Under the pieces are notes generated by a model that did not search any database, was not told the origin of the DNA, and worked only from the letters and a program-made list of their open reading frames with translations. DNA of 6,589 bases, from the NCBI GenBank assembly GCA_017454585.1, contig JAFTCU010000226.1, forward strand, positions 1 through 6,589, given 5' to 3'. Shown one piece after another: positions 1-6,114 of the stretch (the first letter of the stretch is position 1; each line of letters opens with the position of its first letter). This DNA comes from Thermoguttaceae bacterium. GTDB taxonomy: Bacteria; Planctomycetota; Planctomycetia; Pirellulales; Thermoguttaceae. A program made the translations under genes and the position numbers.

Positions 1-1253
1 AGAAGCAGGAAAACGTGCTCGCCTTTTTCGGCCAGACGCTTGCAGCGTTCGATGATGAGCTGGGAAAGACGCACGTGGCTTTCAATGTCGCGGTCAAGAC
101 TGCTGGCGACGACTTCGCCCTTCACGGCCCGGCGCATGTCGGTGACTTCCTCGGGACGTTCGTCGATCAGAAGAACAAAGAGTTTCACGTCCGGGTAATT
201 CTGGGAAATCGCTGCGCTGATCTGCTGCATGAGAATCGTTTTGCCGGTACGCGGCGGAGCCACGATCAAAGCGCGCTGGCCGCGGCCCAGAGGCGTCAGA
301 AGGTCCATCACGCGGGTACTGATCGGTTCCTGGCCGGTTTCCAGCCTGTACCACGTGTCGGGGGTGATGGCGGTCAGTTCATCAAAGGGACGAACTTTCA
401 GATATTCTTCCGGCGGTTCGCCTTCCACTGTGAGCAGTTCCTTCAGACGCGGCCCCTGATTCTTGCGGCCGGGGATCATCGTTCCCGTGCAGAAAACACC
501 TTCGCGCAGACCAAAATGTTCAATGAGATTTCCCGGAACAAACGGGTCAATCAGCTGGCGGGTGTAAGTCACCGCCGGGTCACGCAGAAACCCGTAGCCA
601 TTCGGGTGAAGCTCAAGAATTCCAGAAATGTTGATTTCATTAACTTCTTCGCCATTTTCATCTTTAAAAGGATCCGCGGCGACAATCGGATCGTTGCTGG
701 TCCGCATTTTGTTCATTCTCGGGCGCATCGTGCGGCCAGTGCGGAAGTTACTGCTGTAGCCGCCATAGGAACGTTCGCCGTAACCTCCACGATTGCCATA
801 ATCGCCGCCGCGATCTCCGTAGTTCCCGCGGTTTCCGTAGTTCTGACGGTAGTTCCCGCCGCCATAATTCCCGCGTCCGCCGTAACCACCGCGTTCACCA
901 TAGCCGCCGCGTTCACCATAATTCCCGCGTTCGCTGTAATTTTGCTCATTGTAGCTGCCGCGATCCTGATAATTTCCCCGGTCGCCATAGTCGTAACCCG
1001 AACGATCCAGGCCCCGACTGCCGTAACCGCCGCGGGATTCCCCAAAATCAGAGCGGTCGTCGTAATCATCCCGGTCGTCAGCGTACCTGTTGGGATTCCC
1101 CAAACCGAGGGCGTCGATAACCTCTTTTTTGTCATTTTCGACGTCGAAAGAGGAAGAATTGCGGTTTTCGTCAACATCGCCGTAGCCATAAGAAGACACA
1201 TCGCTGGAAGTGAATTGACCACGTGCGGTATTACCTACTTTTTTTCTAATCAT
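1..1253 (-). CDS. rho: Transcription termination factor Rho with RG/YG-rich N-terminal extension (3' end beyond window)
   Basis: Rho is the hexameric RNA-dependent ATPase/helicase that ends transcription in the cytoplasm. The 417 visible residues show three parts. Residues 1-206 are low complexity, with RG-x-Y-G repeats at about 57-166. Residues 207-275 form the cold-shock-like primary RNA-binding domain, with the RNP1-type motif NGYGFLRD (218-225). The RecA-like ATPase follows: LTPLGRGQRALIVAPPRTGKT (319-339) contains the P-loop with K338, and LLIDERPEEVTDMRR (361-375) holds the presumed catalytic Glu365. The sequence leaves the window at VFLL, just before Walker B; the Q- and R-loops are not visible. 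The P-loop lies about 150 residues further in than in E. coli Rho, and the usual helical Rho_N segment is not recognisable. ATG 1253 is the first ATG after an in-frame TAG; GGGGGA lies 14 nt upstream, too far for a good Shine-Dalgarno. The core resembles planctomycetal/verrucomicrobial Rho. Identity is near certain. Confidence 0.97.
   Translation of the reverse strand, partial: MIRKKVGNTARGQFTSSDVSSYGYGDVDENRNSSSFDVENDKKEVIDALGLGNPNRYADDRDDYDDRSDFGESRGGYGSRGLDRSGYDYGDRGNYQDRGSYNEQNYSERGNYGERGGYGERGGYGGRGNYGGGNYRQNYGNRGNYGDRGGDYGNRGGYGERSYGGYSSNFRTGRTMRPRMNKMRTSNDPIVAADPFKDENGEEVNEINISGILELHPNGYGFLRDPAVTYTRQLIDPFVPGNLIEHFGLREGVFCTGTMIPGRKNQGPRLKELLTVEGEPPEEYLKVRPFDELTAITPDTWYRLETGQEPISTRVMDLLTPLGRGQRALIVAPPRTGKTILMQQISAAISQNYPDVKLFVLLIDERPEEVTDMRRAVKGEVVASSLDRDIESHVRLSQLIIERCKRLAEKGEHVFLL
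756..1085 (-). repeat. Degenerate 18-bp coding repeats (RG-N/G-Y-G-x hexapeptides) in rho
   Basis: Rho residues 57-166 are encoded by a degenerate repeat of about 18 bp. In the best-kept part, Arg-Gly pairs start at residues 109, 115, 121 and 127, exactly six apart, and again at 142, 148 and 155, with units such as RGNYGE and RGGYGE. I count 11 RG dipeptides and 18 tyrosines between residues 61 and 166, plus scattered Asp/Glu. No hydrophobic core is visible, so the segment should be intrinsically disordered. Synonymous codons vary between units (GGC/GGT/GGA/GGG), so the array is not a fresh tandem duplication; the protein pattern seems maintained. RGG/YG composition is typical of RNA-binding, phase-separating tails, but that function is inferred here. 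Confidence 0.9.
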
Positions 1254-1406
1254 GTTCGTGTTATTTGTCCCCCACTAAGGACGATTTGAGATCGAAATTA
1301 CTCAAGAATGAAGAGCATCGGCAGAGCCAAATGCTACAGAAATTCTTAAAATGTAAGTCCTCAAAATGAATTTAGTTAGCAGTACGAATCAAAAATGCGA
1401 ATGAAA

Positions 1407-1586
1407 TCAATTTCCTGAAGCGGTTTGTCTGCCTGTAAAGTCAATCGGAAAAAAGCGAGAGGCTCTTTCCATGAATCGATCATTCGTCTGATTATACGGA
1501 TTGATCAAAATAAATGGTACTTGCAGACCGCAGAAATGAAGTACTCCGAAGAAACACCGAACGAAAGAAAAAGCCTGATGTTTCAT
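1407..1586 (-). CDS. Possible 59-codon leader ORF upstream of rho
   Basis: An ATG at 1586 opens a 59-codon frame ending in TGA at 1407. Its product starts MKHQAFSFVRCFFGVLHFCG, is rich in Phe and Cys, and resembles no family I know. The ATG lies only about six bases after the transcription start predicted from the promoter at 1599-1627, and no Shine-Dalgarno precedes it, so translation would have to be leaderless-like. It could be a regulatory upstream ORF whose translation shields the leader from Rho, but chance is the more likely explanation. Confidence 0.15.
   Translation of the reverse strand: MKHQAFSFVRCFFGVLHFCGLQVPFILINPYNQTNDRFMERASRFFPIDFTGRQTASGN
1447..1470 (-). terminator. Weak attenuator-like hairpin with T-run in rho leader
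   Basis: On the minus strand, GGAAAGAGC pairs with GCTTTTTTC around a five-base CTCTC loop (nine pairs, two of them G-U). The 3' arm contains six consecutive T. The GC core is only about three pairs, so intrinsic termination would be inefficient. It is a candidate attenuator inside the rho leader, no more. Confidence 0.25.
1491..1496 (-). promoter_or_regulatory. Isolated TATAAT, possible secondary rho promoter
   Basis: The minus strand carries a perfect -10 hexamer TATAAT here, about 240 nt upstream of the rho start codon. No acceptable -35 hexamer is found at 16-18 nt, and no TG extends it. A self-complementary TTGATCAA (1501-1508) sits just upstream. It may be a second start site or chance. 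Confidence 0.25.
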
Positions 1587-1598
1587 GGAAGTGCGCGT

Positions 1599-1627
1599 AA
1601 TTTACCATATTTTTGGGATTATGTCAA
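1599..1627 (-). promoter_or_regulatory. Sigma70-type promoter for rho
   Basis: Reading the minus strand, a perfect -35 TTGACA (1627-1622) is followed by a 17-nt spacer ending in TGG and a -10 TAAATT (1604-1599, four of six consensus bases). The TG one base before the -10 makes it an extended -10 promoter as well. Transcription should start near 1592, giving rho a leader of about 340 nt. It lies about 200 bp beyond the end of the large gene, so rho can be expressed independently of it. Confidence 0.7.
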
Positions 1628-1636
1628 GGGGGAGTC

Positions 1637-1648
1637 TGGAAATTTCCA
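1637..1648. promoter_or_regulatory. Perfect 12-bp palindrome, candidate operator at rho promoter
   Basis: TGGAAATTTCCA is exactly self-complementary and ends nine bases upstream of the -35 box of the rho promoter. Its position suits an activator or a dimeric DNA-binding protein. I cannot match it to a named regulator. Confidence 0.45.
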
Positions 1649-1658
1649 CAAAAAATCA

Positions 1659-1706
1659 TAAAATTTTCAGAAAACCCTTTTACCCATTTTGGATGTAAAA
1701 TTTTCA
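1659..1706. repeat. Two copies of an AT-rich 11-mer upstream of the rho promoter
   Basis: TAAAATTTTCA occurs exactly at 1659-1669 and again at 1696-1706, 37 bp apart. Both copies lie upstream of the rho -35 box and contain AAAATTTT, which bends DNA intrinsically. They could act as distant UP-like elements or protein-binding sites, though AT-rich repeats of this size also arise by chance. Confidence 0.4.
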
Positions 1707-1748
1707 ACGAAACATTTTCCGTACTCCCCCCAGTTTCGCCCTGTTTCA

Positions 1749-1790
1749 TGGGGGCTGATGTTTGTTCGGCATCGTAAACATCAGTCCCCA
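1749..1790 (-). terminator. Strong hairpin downstream of the large gene
   Basis: Two 15-nt arms (1776-1790 and 1749-1763) pair at 14 of 15 positions, with one A-C mismatch, around a 12-nt loop. The arms contain CTGATGTTT and its complement plus runs of G and C. The hairpin begins 37 nt after the stop codon of the large gene. No U-run follows, so it is not a textbook intrinsic terminator. It could protect the mRNA 3' end, act as a U-less terminator, or belong to the alternative-fold arrangement described under findings. Confidence 0.55.
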
Positions 1791-1812
1791 AAAGGGTATT
1801 TGATTATTTATG

Positions 1813-1833
1813 GGACTGAGTCTTCTTCAGTCC
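1813..1833 (-). promoter_or_regulatory. Hairpin overlapping the stop codon of the large gene
   Basis: GGACTGA (minus strand 1833-1827, containing the TGA stop) pairs perfectly with TCAGTCC (1819-1813) around a seven-base loop. A ribosome at the stop codon would occupy the first arm. The second arm can alternatively pair over eight bases with 1788-1781 further downstream, so the two structures exclude each other. Confidence 0.45.
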
Positions 1834-4800
1834 ACAATCTCAAAGATCGGCGTCATCTCCGTCGTGCGGAATGTCAGGTCGGCCCATACGCCCCAGTCGC
1901 CCGAAGTGTTTTTCCCCGGGTTGGTTTCGAGACGAAGGCGGATTTTCTTTCCGGCCCAAGGCCCCAGATCCGCAGAAATGGACTTCCACTCGTGCGTCGG
2001 AATGTGTACTTCCGCGAGTTTTTCCCACTCGCCCGGTTCAGAACCCTGTTCCTGAACGTAGATCTGGTAAAGTATCCCGTCCCCCAGGTCGGAATCGTTT
2101 TTCTTACCGACCGAAGCGTCAAAAAAGACCGGCCCGGCGAAGTCCCGCGCCAGATCCACGTCCCACACGCGGAAAATCGTTCCCGTGCCTTTTTTGTACG
2201 GCGGGTGAGTGAAGAAACCTGACTTGGAAACGGTTCCGCAGACCATGCCGTTCTGGGGGATCCACGTCGCGCCCGTTTCGGGAGTATTCTCCGCTTCCGG
2301 CTCCTTGCCCGGGTACTGGATGAAGGTCATTCCGGATTCCATCGGGAAGTCGAACCTTTCGAAATCCATGAAGAATCGGGTCTTGAATTCGGCCTTTTGC
2401 GTATGCGTTCCGTTCGAGACCGTGACGTTCAACACGCCGTCCAGCGGGGTTTCAGGCGTGGCGTTTTGCGTGTCTTCGGAGGTTGGAAGGACCGTCGGGA
2501 AAACCGCGTCGCCCTCGCCGTCCACCATCTTTTTCTCGCCGTTAAGCTCCACCGTCAGTGCGGAGTACTGCGGGAAATTAGGTTTCACGTGGAACGTGAT
2601 TTTTTCCGAGTCGGCCTTGGCGAAAATCTGGGCGAGCGGGCGGGGGCAGAATTCCAGCCGGTTCGGGCCGTGCGTGAACCAGACGCGCTGATGAAGCGGA
2701 GCGTCGGCCGGGATCGTGAATTTCTCCGGGCCGTCCGGGGTCTGGATCTCAACCGTTTCCCCGGCCAGAACTTCCCAGCGGTCGCATTTCAACGGTTCCG
2801 AAGCGGTTTGGGCCGGATCGTCCGCCAGTTCCACGAGGTACGAAAACGCGCCGTCCACAGGTTTCACGTAGATGTAGCCGTTCACCAGGTCGAATTCGGC
2901 CGGGCCGATCTCCTGGTTTTCGTGGTTCAAGGCCGTGACCTTGGCGACCGGCGGGAGTTTGAAGCCCATCTGCGCGCCGTCAAGCGTCAGAATTTCCCAG
3001 TGCTTTTCGTCCACTTTCCGGCAAAGACCGCAGCCGGCGCCGATCGCCTTTTCAAAGCGCTGCATGAAGTCGCGGCCGTCGAGGAAGACGTACTCGGGGG
3101 ACTCCGCATAGTCGCATCGTTTGCCGGCGCGCAGGCCCGAGAAAGTATAAACCGTTCCGTCGGCCGTCCAGCCGGTGTAACCGTTCGGCGGAAGATCGAC
3201 TTTACGTCCGTCGAAGTCGCAGAGCATCCGCTCGGTCATGCTTCCGTTCGCGCAGATCACGGTCCCGTCGGCATACTTCACGACGACCTGCGAGCGGTCG
3301 GAAACGCCGGACGCGATCGCGGCGGAGGCGCAGAGCAAACGCCCATCGGCCGCGCAGTACAGGATCTGGTCGGCGCTCACCTGCGTGTAGCGGCTCTGGA
3401 GCTGTTGGGCGTTGAAGTAGCCGCGCATGGCGACGCGCATTCCGTATTGTGTCGCGAGGAAGCCCTGATGACCGAACGCCATGGACGCACAGAAGAAACG
3501 GTCGGACGGAACGTCTTTCGTTTCCGGCGTGTCGTGCTTTGGCTCCGACTTTTGCGGGTAGAACATTCCGGGGCTTCCCATCCCGAAGTTGCAGCATTTA
3601 TCGTGCATGTTTCGCAGGTCGTGGTTCACGATCCACGGGTTTTCGGCTGGTCTGTAGCCCTGATCCTGCGCGTAGTTTCCGTCGGTCAGACCGCAGTACG
3701 GGAAGTGGTAGTTCCCTTCCGAGTAAACCGGTCCGTTCCAGGCGGCTTTCTGGAGGAGCATGATCTCACCGAAAGCGTAATAGACCGCGGCCTGCGTTCC
3801 TGCGCCGGGGACACGCGCGTCGTAGTCGGTGCGTTCCGAGGAGGAAACGGCCGTGTGAACGTCACAGTACGCAGTGCGGAAGTGGAATTTTTCCTGGTTG
3901 ATCGGGGAAAGTTTTTCGCAGTACTCGACCGCCCAGGTCGGCTTGGGGGCGTAGCAGCGCGCCCACGCGCCCTGGAACTGGTTTTCGACCGTGCGTGACG
4001 GCGTGTCGGTGCTCCAGTACTCGTTCACCGGCGCAAAGTCCGTGAAATTATTGTACGGGCCGTACACGAAACCGAGCTCCTGGTTCACGTAGTCGGAATA
4101 CGCGCGGAGGTTCGGGTCACCGCCTTTTGCGGGCGCGGATCGGGTGCGGAACGTGAAACTCTCGCCGCCGTCACGGAAGCAGACCTCATGGTCGTTGATC
4201 ACGAGTTCACGAATTCCGTGCCGCCATAGGTCGAAGCAGTGTTTTTTGTTGGTCTCACGATCCGGCGGATTGGAGTAAATGACGATCCAGTGCTTTTTGC
4301 CCGCGATGTGCTTCCACGGTGAGATCGGGTTGGGAAGGTACGGAAGCACTTCCTCAAAGTCCGGGCTGATGGTCAGAATGAAACGCTCGTAGCACGGATT
4401 ACGCTTCCCGTCCGTCTTGGGAAGGTACTGCACGCCGCCGTTGTAGCGGGCGATCTCTTCCGCCTTCAAAAGCCCCGTCTGACCGTAAATTTTGCTTCCG
4501 TTATTTAAATACCAGTCGGTGTTTCCCATGAGGAAAAGCGGACTGAGCGCCGTGGAACGCAAGGCTTTCATCTGCTCGTTGTCCGTCGGCCTGAAGCAGA
4601 CCGCCGCGGGCCGGTTCGGGCCGGAGTAGGCGTAGGAGTAGTACGGAATTTTGAAGACTTTGACGTTTTCCAGCCCGTGCGTTTTCAGCACGCCGTACTG
4701 AACGTTCGCAACGTTGGGGGAGTCGGAACCCGCGCCGGATTCAGTCTCGATGATGAGCGATTTTCCCTGGATCGAGAAGGAATATTTCACCTCGGCGGAC

Positions 4801-5897
4801 GTTTCGGCGGGTTCACCCTCGCCGGGAGTCGAAGCCGGATTTTGGGCGGTCAGGAGCCAGACGGTTTCGAGTTTCTTTCCTTTAAGTTCCTGCGAGATGA
4901 GTTTCCAGGAGGTCACTTTCCATGCGGGCGCCAGCGGTTTCGTCGGGTTCGCGAGTTCCGTCACGCCGCCGTTCGTCAGCGGGAAGAACGGCTCGGAACC
5001 ATTCCACGACGCGGAGACGCAGGACCACGGATTCTGGTCCGGCTGGAACGCAAGACGGAATTCAAGACCTCCATCCACGGCGGTGTAAGTGAGCGCGTAC
5101 TCTTTATTTTCCGAGACGGTTTTCATCCCGTTTGAGAAATCCCCGACTTTATTCAACGGGAGGATCGTTTCCGGCCGGGTGGGGAACGGAAGCGTCCCTT
5201 CCCCCGTATTCACGCCCTGGATCTGCTGCGGGATCACCACGCCGCGCTTGGGCCTCGGTTTGAACGTCAGCGGCTTTTGAACGTCTTTGCGGATTGCGAA
5301 ACCGTCGAAGCAAATCATGCGGTCCTGGGGGTTCCCGCACCCTTCCACTCGGAAGCCGGTGAACGCGGCGCCGGGCGTCTGAAGGTCCGCCAACTGCTCG
5401 GGGGTGAGGCGGCGGAAAAGGAGGAACCACTCTTTCCAGTTCACGGTTCCGAGACGGACCAGGACGGTTTTCTCACCATTTGCGGTCGGGACCGAGAACA
5501 TGGCGTGGATCGTGACCGACGGCGTGTCGGGATGCTTCTCCCAGGCCCAGTTGTTCCCGTAAACCCAGACGGAAACCGCGTCGAAATCCCCGGAAAGCAG
5601 AATCGGCTTGGAAGGCCGGACGATGATCTCGGAGGCTTTTTTCTCCGGGTCCGGGTCCTTGCGGTAAGTGAGTTTTCCGACTTTTTCGCCCCAAAGTTTC
5701 TGCTCGTTGGTCAGCTCAAAGGACGCGATGGTCCCGTTTGTTTCGACGGTCCATTCGCCGGACTCGAAATCCTCAAGAGCCGGAACTTCGTCCTGGAACC
5801 GGTTGGCCCAGTCCATCTCGTACGGACGTTTGCCCTCGGCCAGAAGCAGAGGAGCAGCGGTGAGGAAGAACAAAAAGATGAAAATGCTTTTTTTCAT
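1827..5897 (-). CDS. Large exported carbohydrate-active-like protein (putative glycoside hydrolase, 1356 aa)
   Basis: The start MKKSIFIFLFFLTAAPLLLA is a clear signal peptide, probably cut after Ala20, so the protein acts in the periplasm or outside the cell. Residues 41-204 look like a carbohydrate-binding beta-sandwich (DFESGEW at 43-49, VYGNNWAW at 112-119, NWKEWFLLFRRL at 153-164). Residues 250-420 look like a further all-beta module. Residues 500-830 are rich in aromatics and look like a TIM-barrel-type region: Asp679 in TAYCDVHT and Glu727 in GPVYSEG stand as candidate nucleophile and acid/base, recalling the Asp/Glu layout of GH101/GH129 enzymes. Residues 868-940 (KYADGTVICAN, LPPNGYTGW) and 1170-1345 (DLGPWAGKKIRLRLETNPG, DWGVWADL) look like C-terminal sandwiches; the last resembles galactose-binding-like modules. 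ATG 5897 is the only start that keeps the signal peptide; no Shine-Dalgarno precedes it. Substrate and exact family are unknown to me. Confidence 0.88.
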   Translation of the reverse strand: MKKSIFIFLFFLTAAPLLLAEGKRPYEMDWANRFQDEVPALEDFESGEWTVETNGTIASFELTNEQKLWGEKVGKLTYRKDPDPEKKASEIIVRPSKPILLSGDFDAVSVWVYGNNWAWEKHPDTPSVTIHAMFSVPTANGEKTVLVRLGTVNWKEWFLLFRRLTPEQLADLQTPGAAFTGFRVEGCGNPQDRMICFDGFAIRKDVQKPLTFKPRPKRGVVIPQQIQGVNTGEGTLPFPTRPETILPLNKVGDFSNGMKTVSENKEYALTYTAVDGGLEFRLAFQPDQNPWSCVSASWNGSEPFFPLTNGGVTELANPTKPLAPAWKVTSWKLISQELKGKKLETVWLLTAQNPASTPGEGEPAETSAEVKYSFSIQGKSLIIETESGAGSDSPNVANVQYGVLKTHGLENVKVFKIPYYSYAYSGPNRPAAVCFRPTDNEQMKALRSTALSPLFLMGNTDWYLNNGSKIYGQTGLLKAEEIARYNGGVQYLPKTDGKRNPCYERFILTISPDFEEVLPYLPNPISPWKHIAGKKHWIVIYSNPPDRETNKKHCFDLWRHGIRELVINDHEVCFRDGGESFTFRTRSAPAKGGDPNLRAYSDYVNQELGFVYGPYNNFTDFAPVNEYWSTDTPSRTVENQFQGAWARCYAPKPTWAVEYCEKLSPINQEKFHFRTAYCDVHTAVSSSERTDYDARVPGAGTQAAVYYAFGEIMLLQKAAWNGPVYSEGNYHFPYCGLTDGNYAQDQGYRPAENPWIVNHDLRNMHDKCCNFGMGSPGMFYPQKSEPKHDTPETKDVPSDRFFCASMAFGHQGFLATQYGMRVAMRGYFNAQQLQSRYTQVSADQILYCAADGRLLCASAAIASGVSDRSQVVVKYADGTVICANGSMTERMLCDFDGRKVDLPPNGYTGWTADGTVYTFSGLRAGKRCDYAESPEYVFLDGRDFMQRFEKAIGAGCGLCRKVDEKHWEILTLDGAQMGFKLPPVAKVTALNHENQEIGPAEFDLVNGYIYVKPVDGAFSYLVELADDPAQTASEPLKCDRWEVLAGETVEIQTPDGPEKFTIPADAPLHQRVWFTHGPNRLEFCPRPLAQIFAKADSEKITFHVKPNFPQYSALTVELNGEKKMVDGEGDAVFPTVLPTSEDTQNATPETPLDGVLNVTVSNGTHTQKAEFKTRFFMDFERFDFPMESGMTFIQYPGKEPEAENTPETGATWIPQNGMVCGTVSKSGFFTHPPYKKGTGTIFRVWDVDLARDFAGPVFFDASVGKKNDSDLGDGILYQIYVQEQGSEPGEWEKLAEVHIPTHEWKSISADLGPWAGKKIRLRLETNPGKNTSGDWGVWADLTFRTTEMTPIFEIVD

Positions 5898-5920
5898 GGC
5901 GGTGGGAACGGATTGGTGTT

Positions 5921-5972
5921 TAGCCCCATCGGGGCGTGATGCTAGTCGCCGCAGGTGAAACCCACGGGAAGA
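5921..5972. repeat. Hairpin-rich repeat-like block in the 5' UTR of the large gene
   Basis: The block begins with a perfect hairpin (GCCCC, loop ATC, GGGGC; 5923-5935) and continues with a degenerate inverted repeat, CCGCAGGT-GAA-ACCCACGG (5949-5967), in which six of eight pairs form. It lies between the predicted promoter and the start codon of the large gene; the GC hairpin ends 25 nt before the ATG. The style (GGGGC hairpin plus a 'GCAGGTGAAACC' core) resembles dispersed intergenic repeats I remember from Planctomycetota/Lentisphaerota genomes. That resemblance is from memory, and only one copy is visible here. Confidence 0.45.
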
Positions 5973-5992
5973 AATAAGTAAAACAAAATCTT

Positions 5993-6021
5993 ATTATACC
6001 AGATCAAAGTTTTGATGAAAG
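5993..6021 (-). promoter_or_regulatory. Extended -10 promoter for the large gene
   Basis: The minus strand carries TGGTATAAT (6001-5993): a perfect -10 box with the TG of an extended -10 promoter. The -35 position at 17-nt spacing (6021-6016, CTTTCA) is poor, which is usual for extended -10 promoters. Transcription should start near 5986, leaving a 5' UTR of about 90 nt that contains the repeat-like block. This would make the large gene a single-gene transcript. Confidence 0.6.
6003..6016. promoter_or_regulatory. Palindrome inside the promoter spacer, candidate operator
   Basis: ATCAAA and TTTGAT form a six-base inverted repeat with a two-base centre (minus strand ATCAAAACTTTGAT). It begins two bases upstream of the TG of the extended -10 and fills the spacer up to the -35 position. 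A dimeric repressor bound here would block RNA polymerase, a common way of controlling genes for glycan use. The regulator is unknown. Confidence 0.4.
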
Positions 6022-6066
6022 GGGGGATTCAGTTCGTTTTTTTCTTTCAGCCATTTAATTATCGTC

Positions 6067-6101
6067 GCGACTCATCAGTTTGTGATTCTGCGACTGATCA
6101 G
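6067..6101. repeat. Paired 12-mers downstream of the small basic gene
   Basis: GCGACTCATCAG (6067-6078) and GCGACTGATCAG (6090-6101) differ at one base and start 23 bp apart, about two helical turns. Parts are also inverted: ATCAGT (6074-6079) pairs with ACTGAT (6093-6098). The flanks hold two exact 8-bp palindromes, GTCGCGAC (6064-6071) and CTGATCAG (6094-6101). It lies 14 bp past the stop codon of the small gene and could be a weak terminator hairpin (no U-run) or a protein-binding site. Confidence 0.4.
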
Positions 6102-6114
6102 ATGCCCTAAACCT

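Larger units (their letters stand above)
1254..1592 (-). other. Long untranslated leader of rho (no convincing gene)
   Basis: About 340 nt separate the best promoter from the rho start codon. No protein-coding gene is convincing here on either strand. The leader holds a weak terminator-like hairpin (1447-1470), an isolated TATAAT (1491-1496) and a possible short ORF (1407-1586). Rho genes are commonly autoregulated through Rho-dependent attenuation in a long leader, as in E. coli. A leader this long fits that idea, but nothing in the sequence proves it. Confidence 0.5.

Noticed and set aside
713..1222. A 169-codon minus-strand frame rich in Ala, Thr and Met
   Set aside because: It is an out-of-frame reading of the rho repeat region; the rho frame carries the recognised RNA-binding and ATPase motifs.
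15..1289. A 424-codon plus-strand open frame covering all of visible rho
   Set aside because: It is antisense to a certain rho gene. The long run without stops comes from the repetitive, codon-biased rho sequence, and the Ala/Val/Ile-rich translation over the RG repeats is what the complement of those codons gives.
1425..1661. A 78-codon plus-strand frame with a TTG start between the large gene and rho
   Set aside because: No ribosome binding site, weak start codon, no familiar motif, and it runs antisense through the promoter and leader assigned to rho.
2397..3998. A 533-codon plus-strand frame
   Set aside because: It is antisense to the large exported protein, has an Arg/Val-rich translation without any family features, and shows no Shine-Dalgarno or signal peptide.
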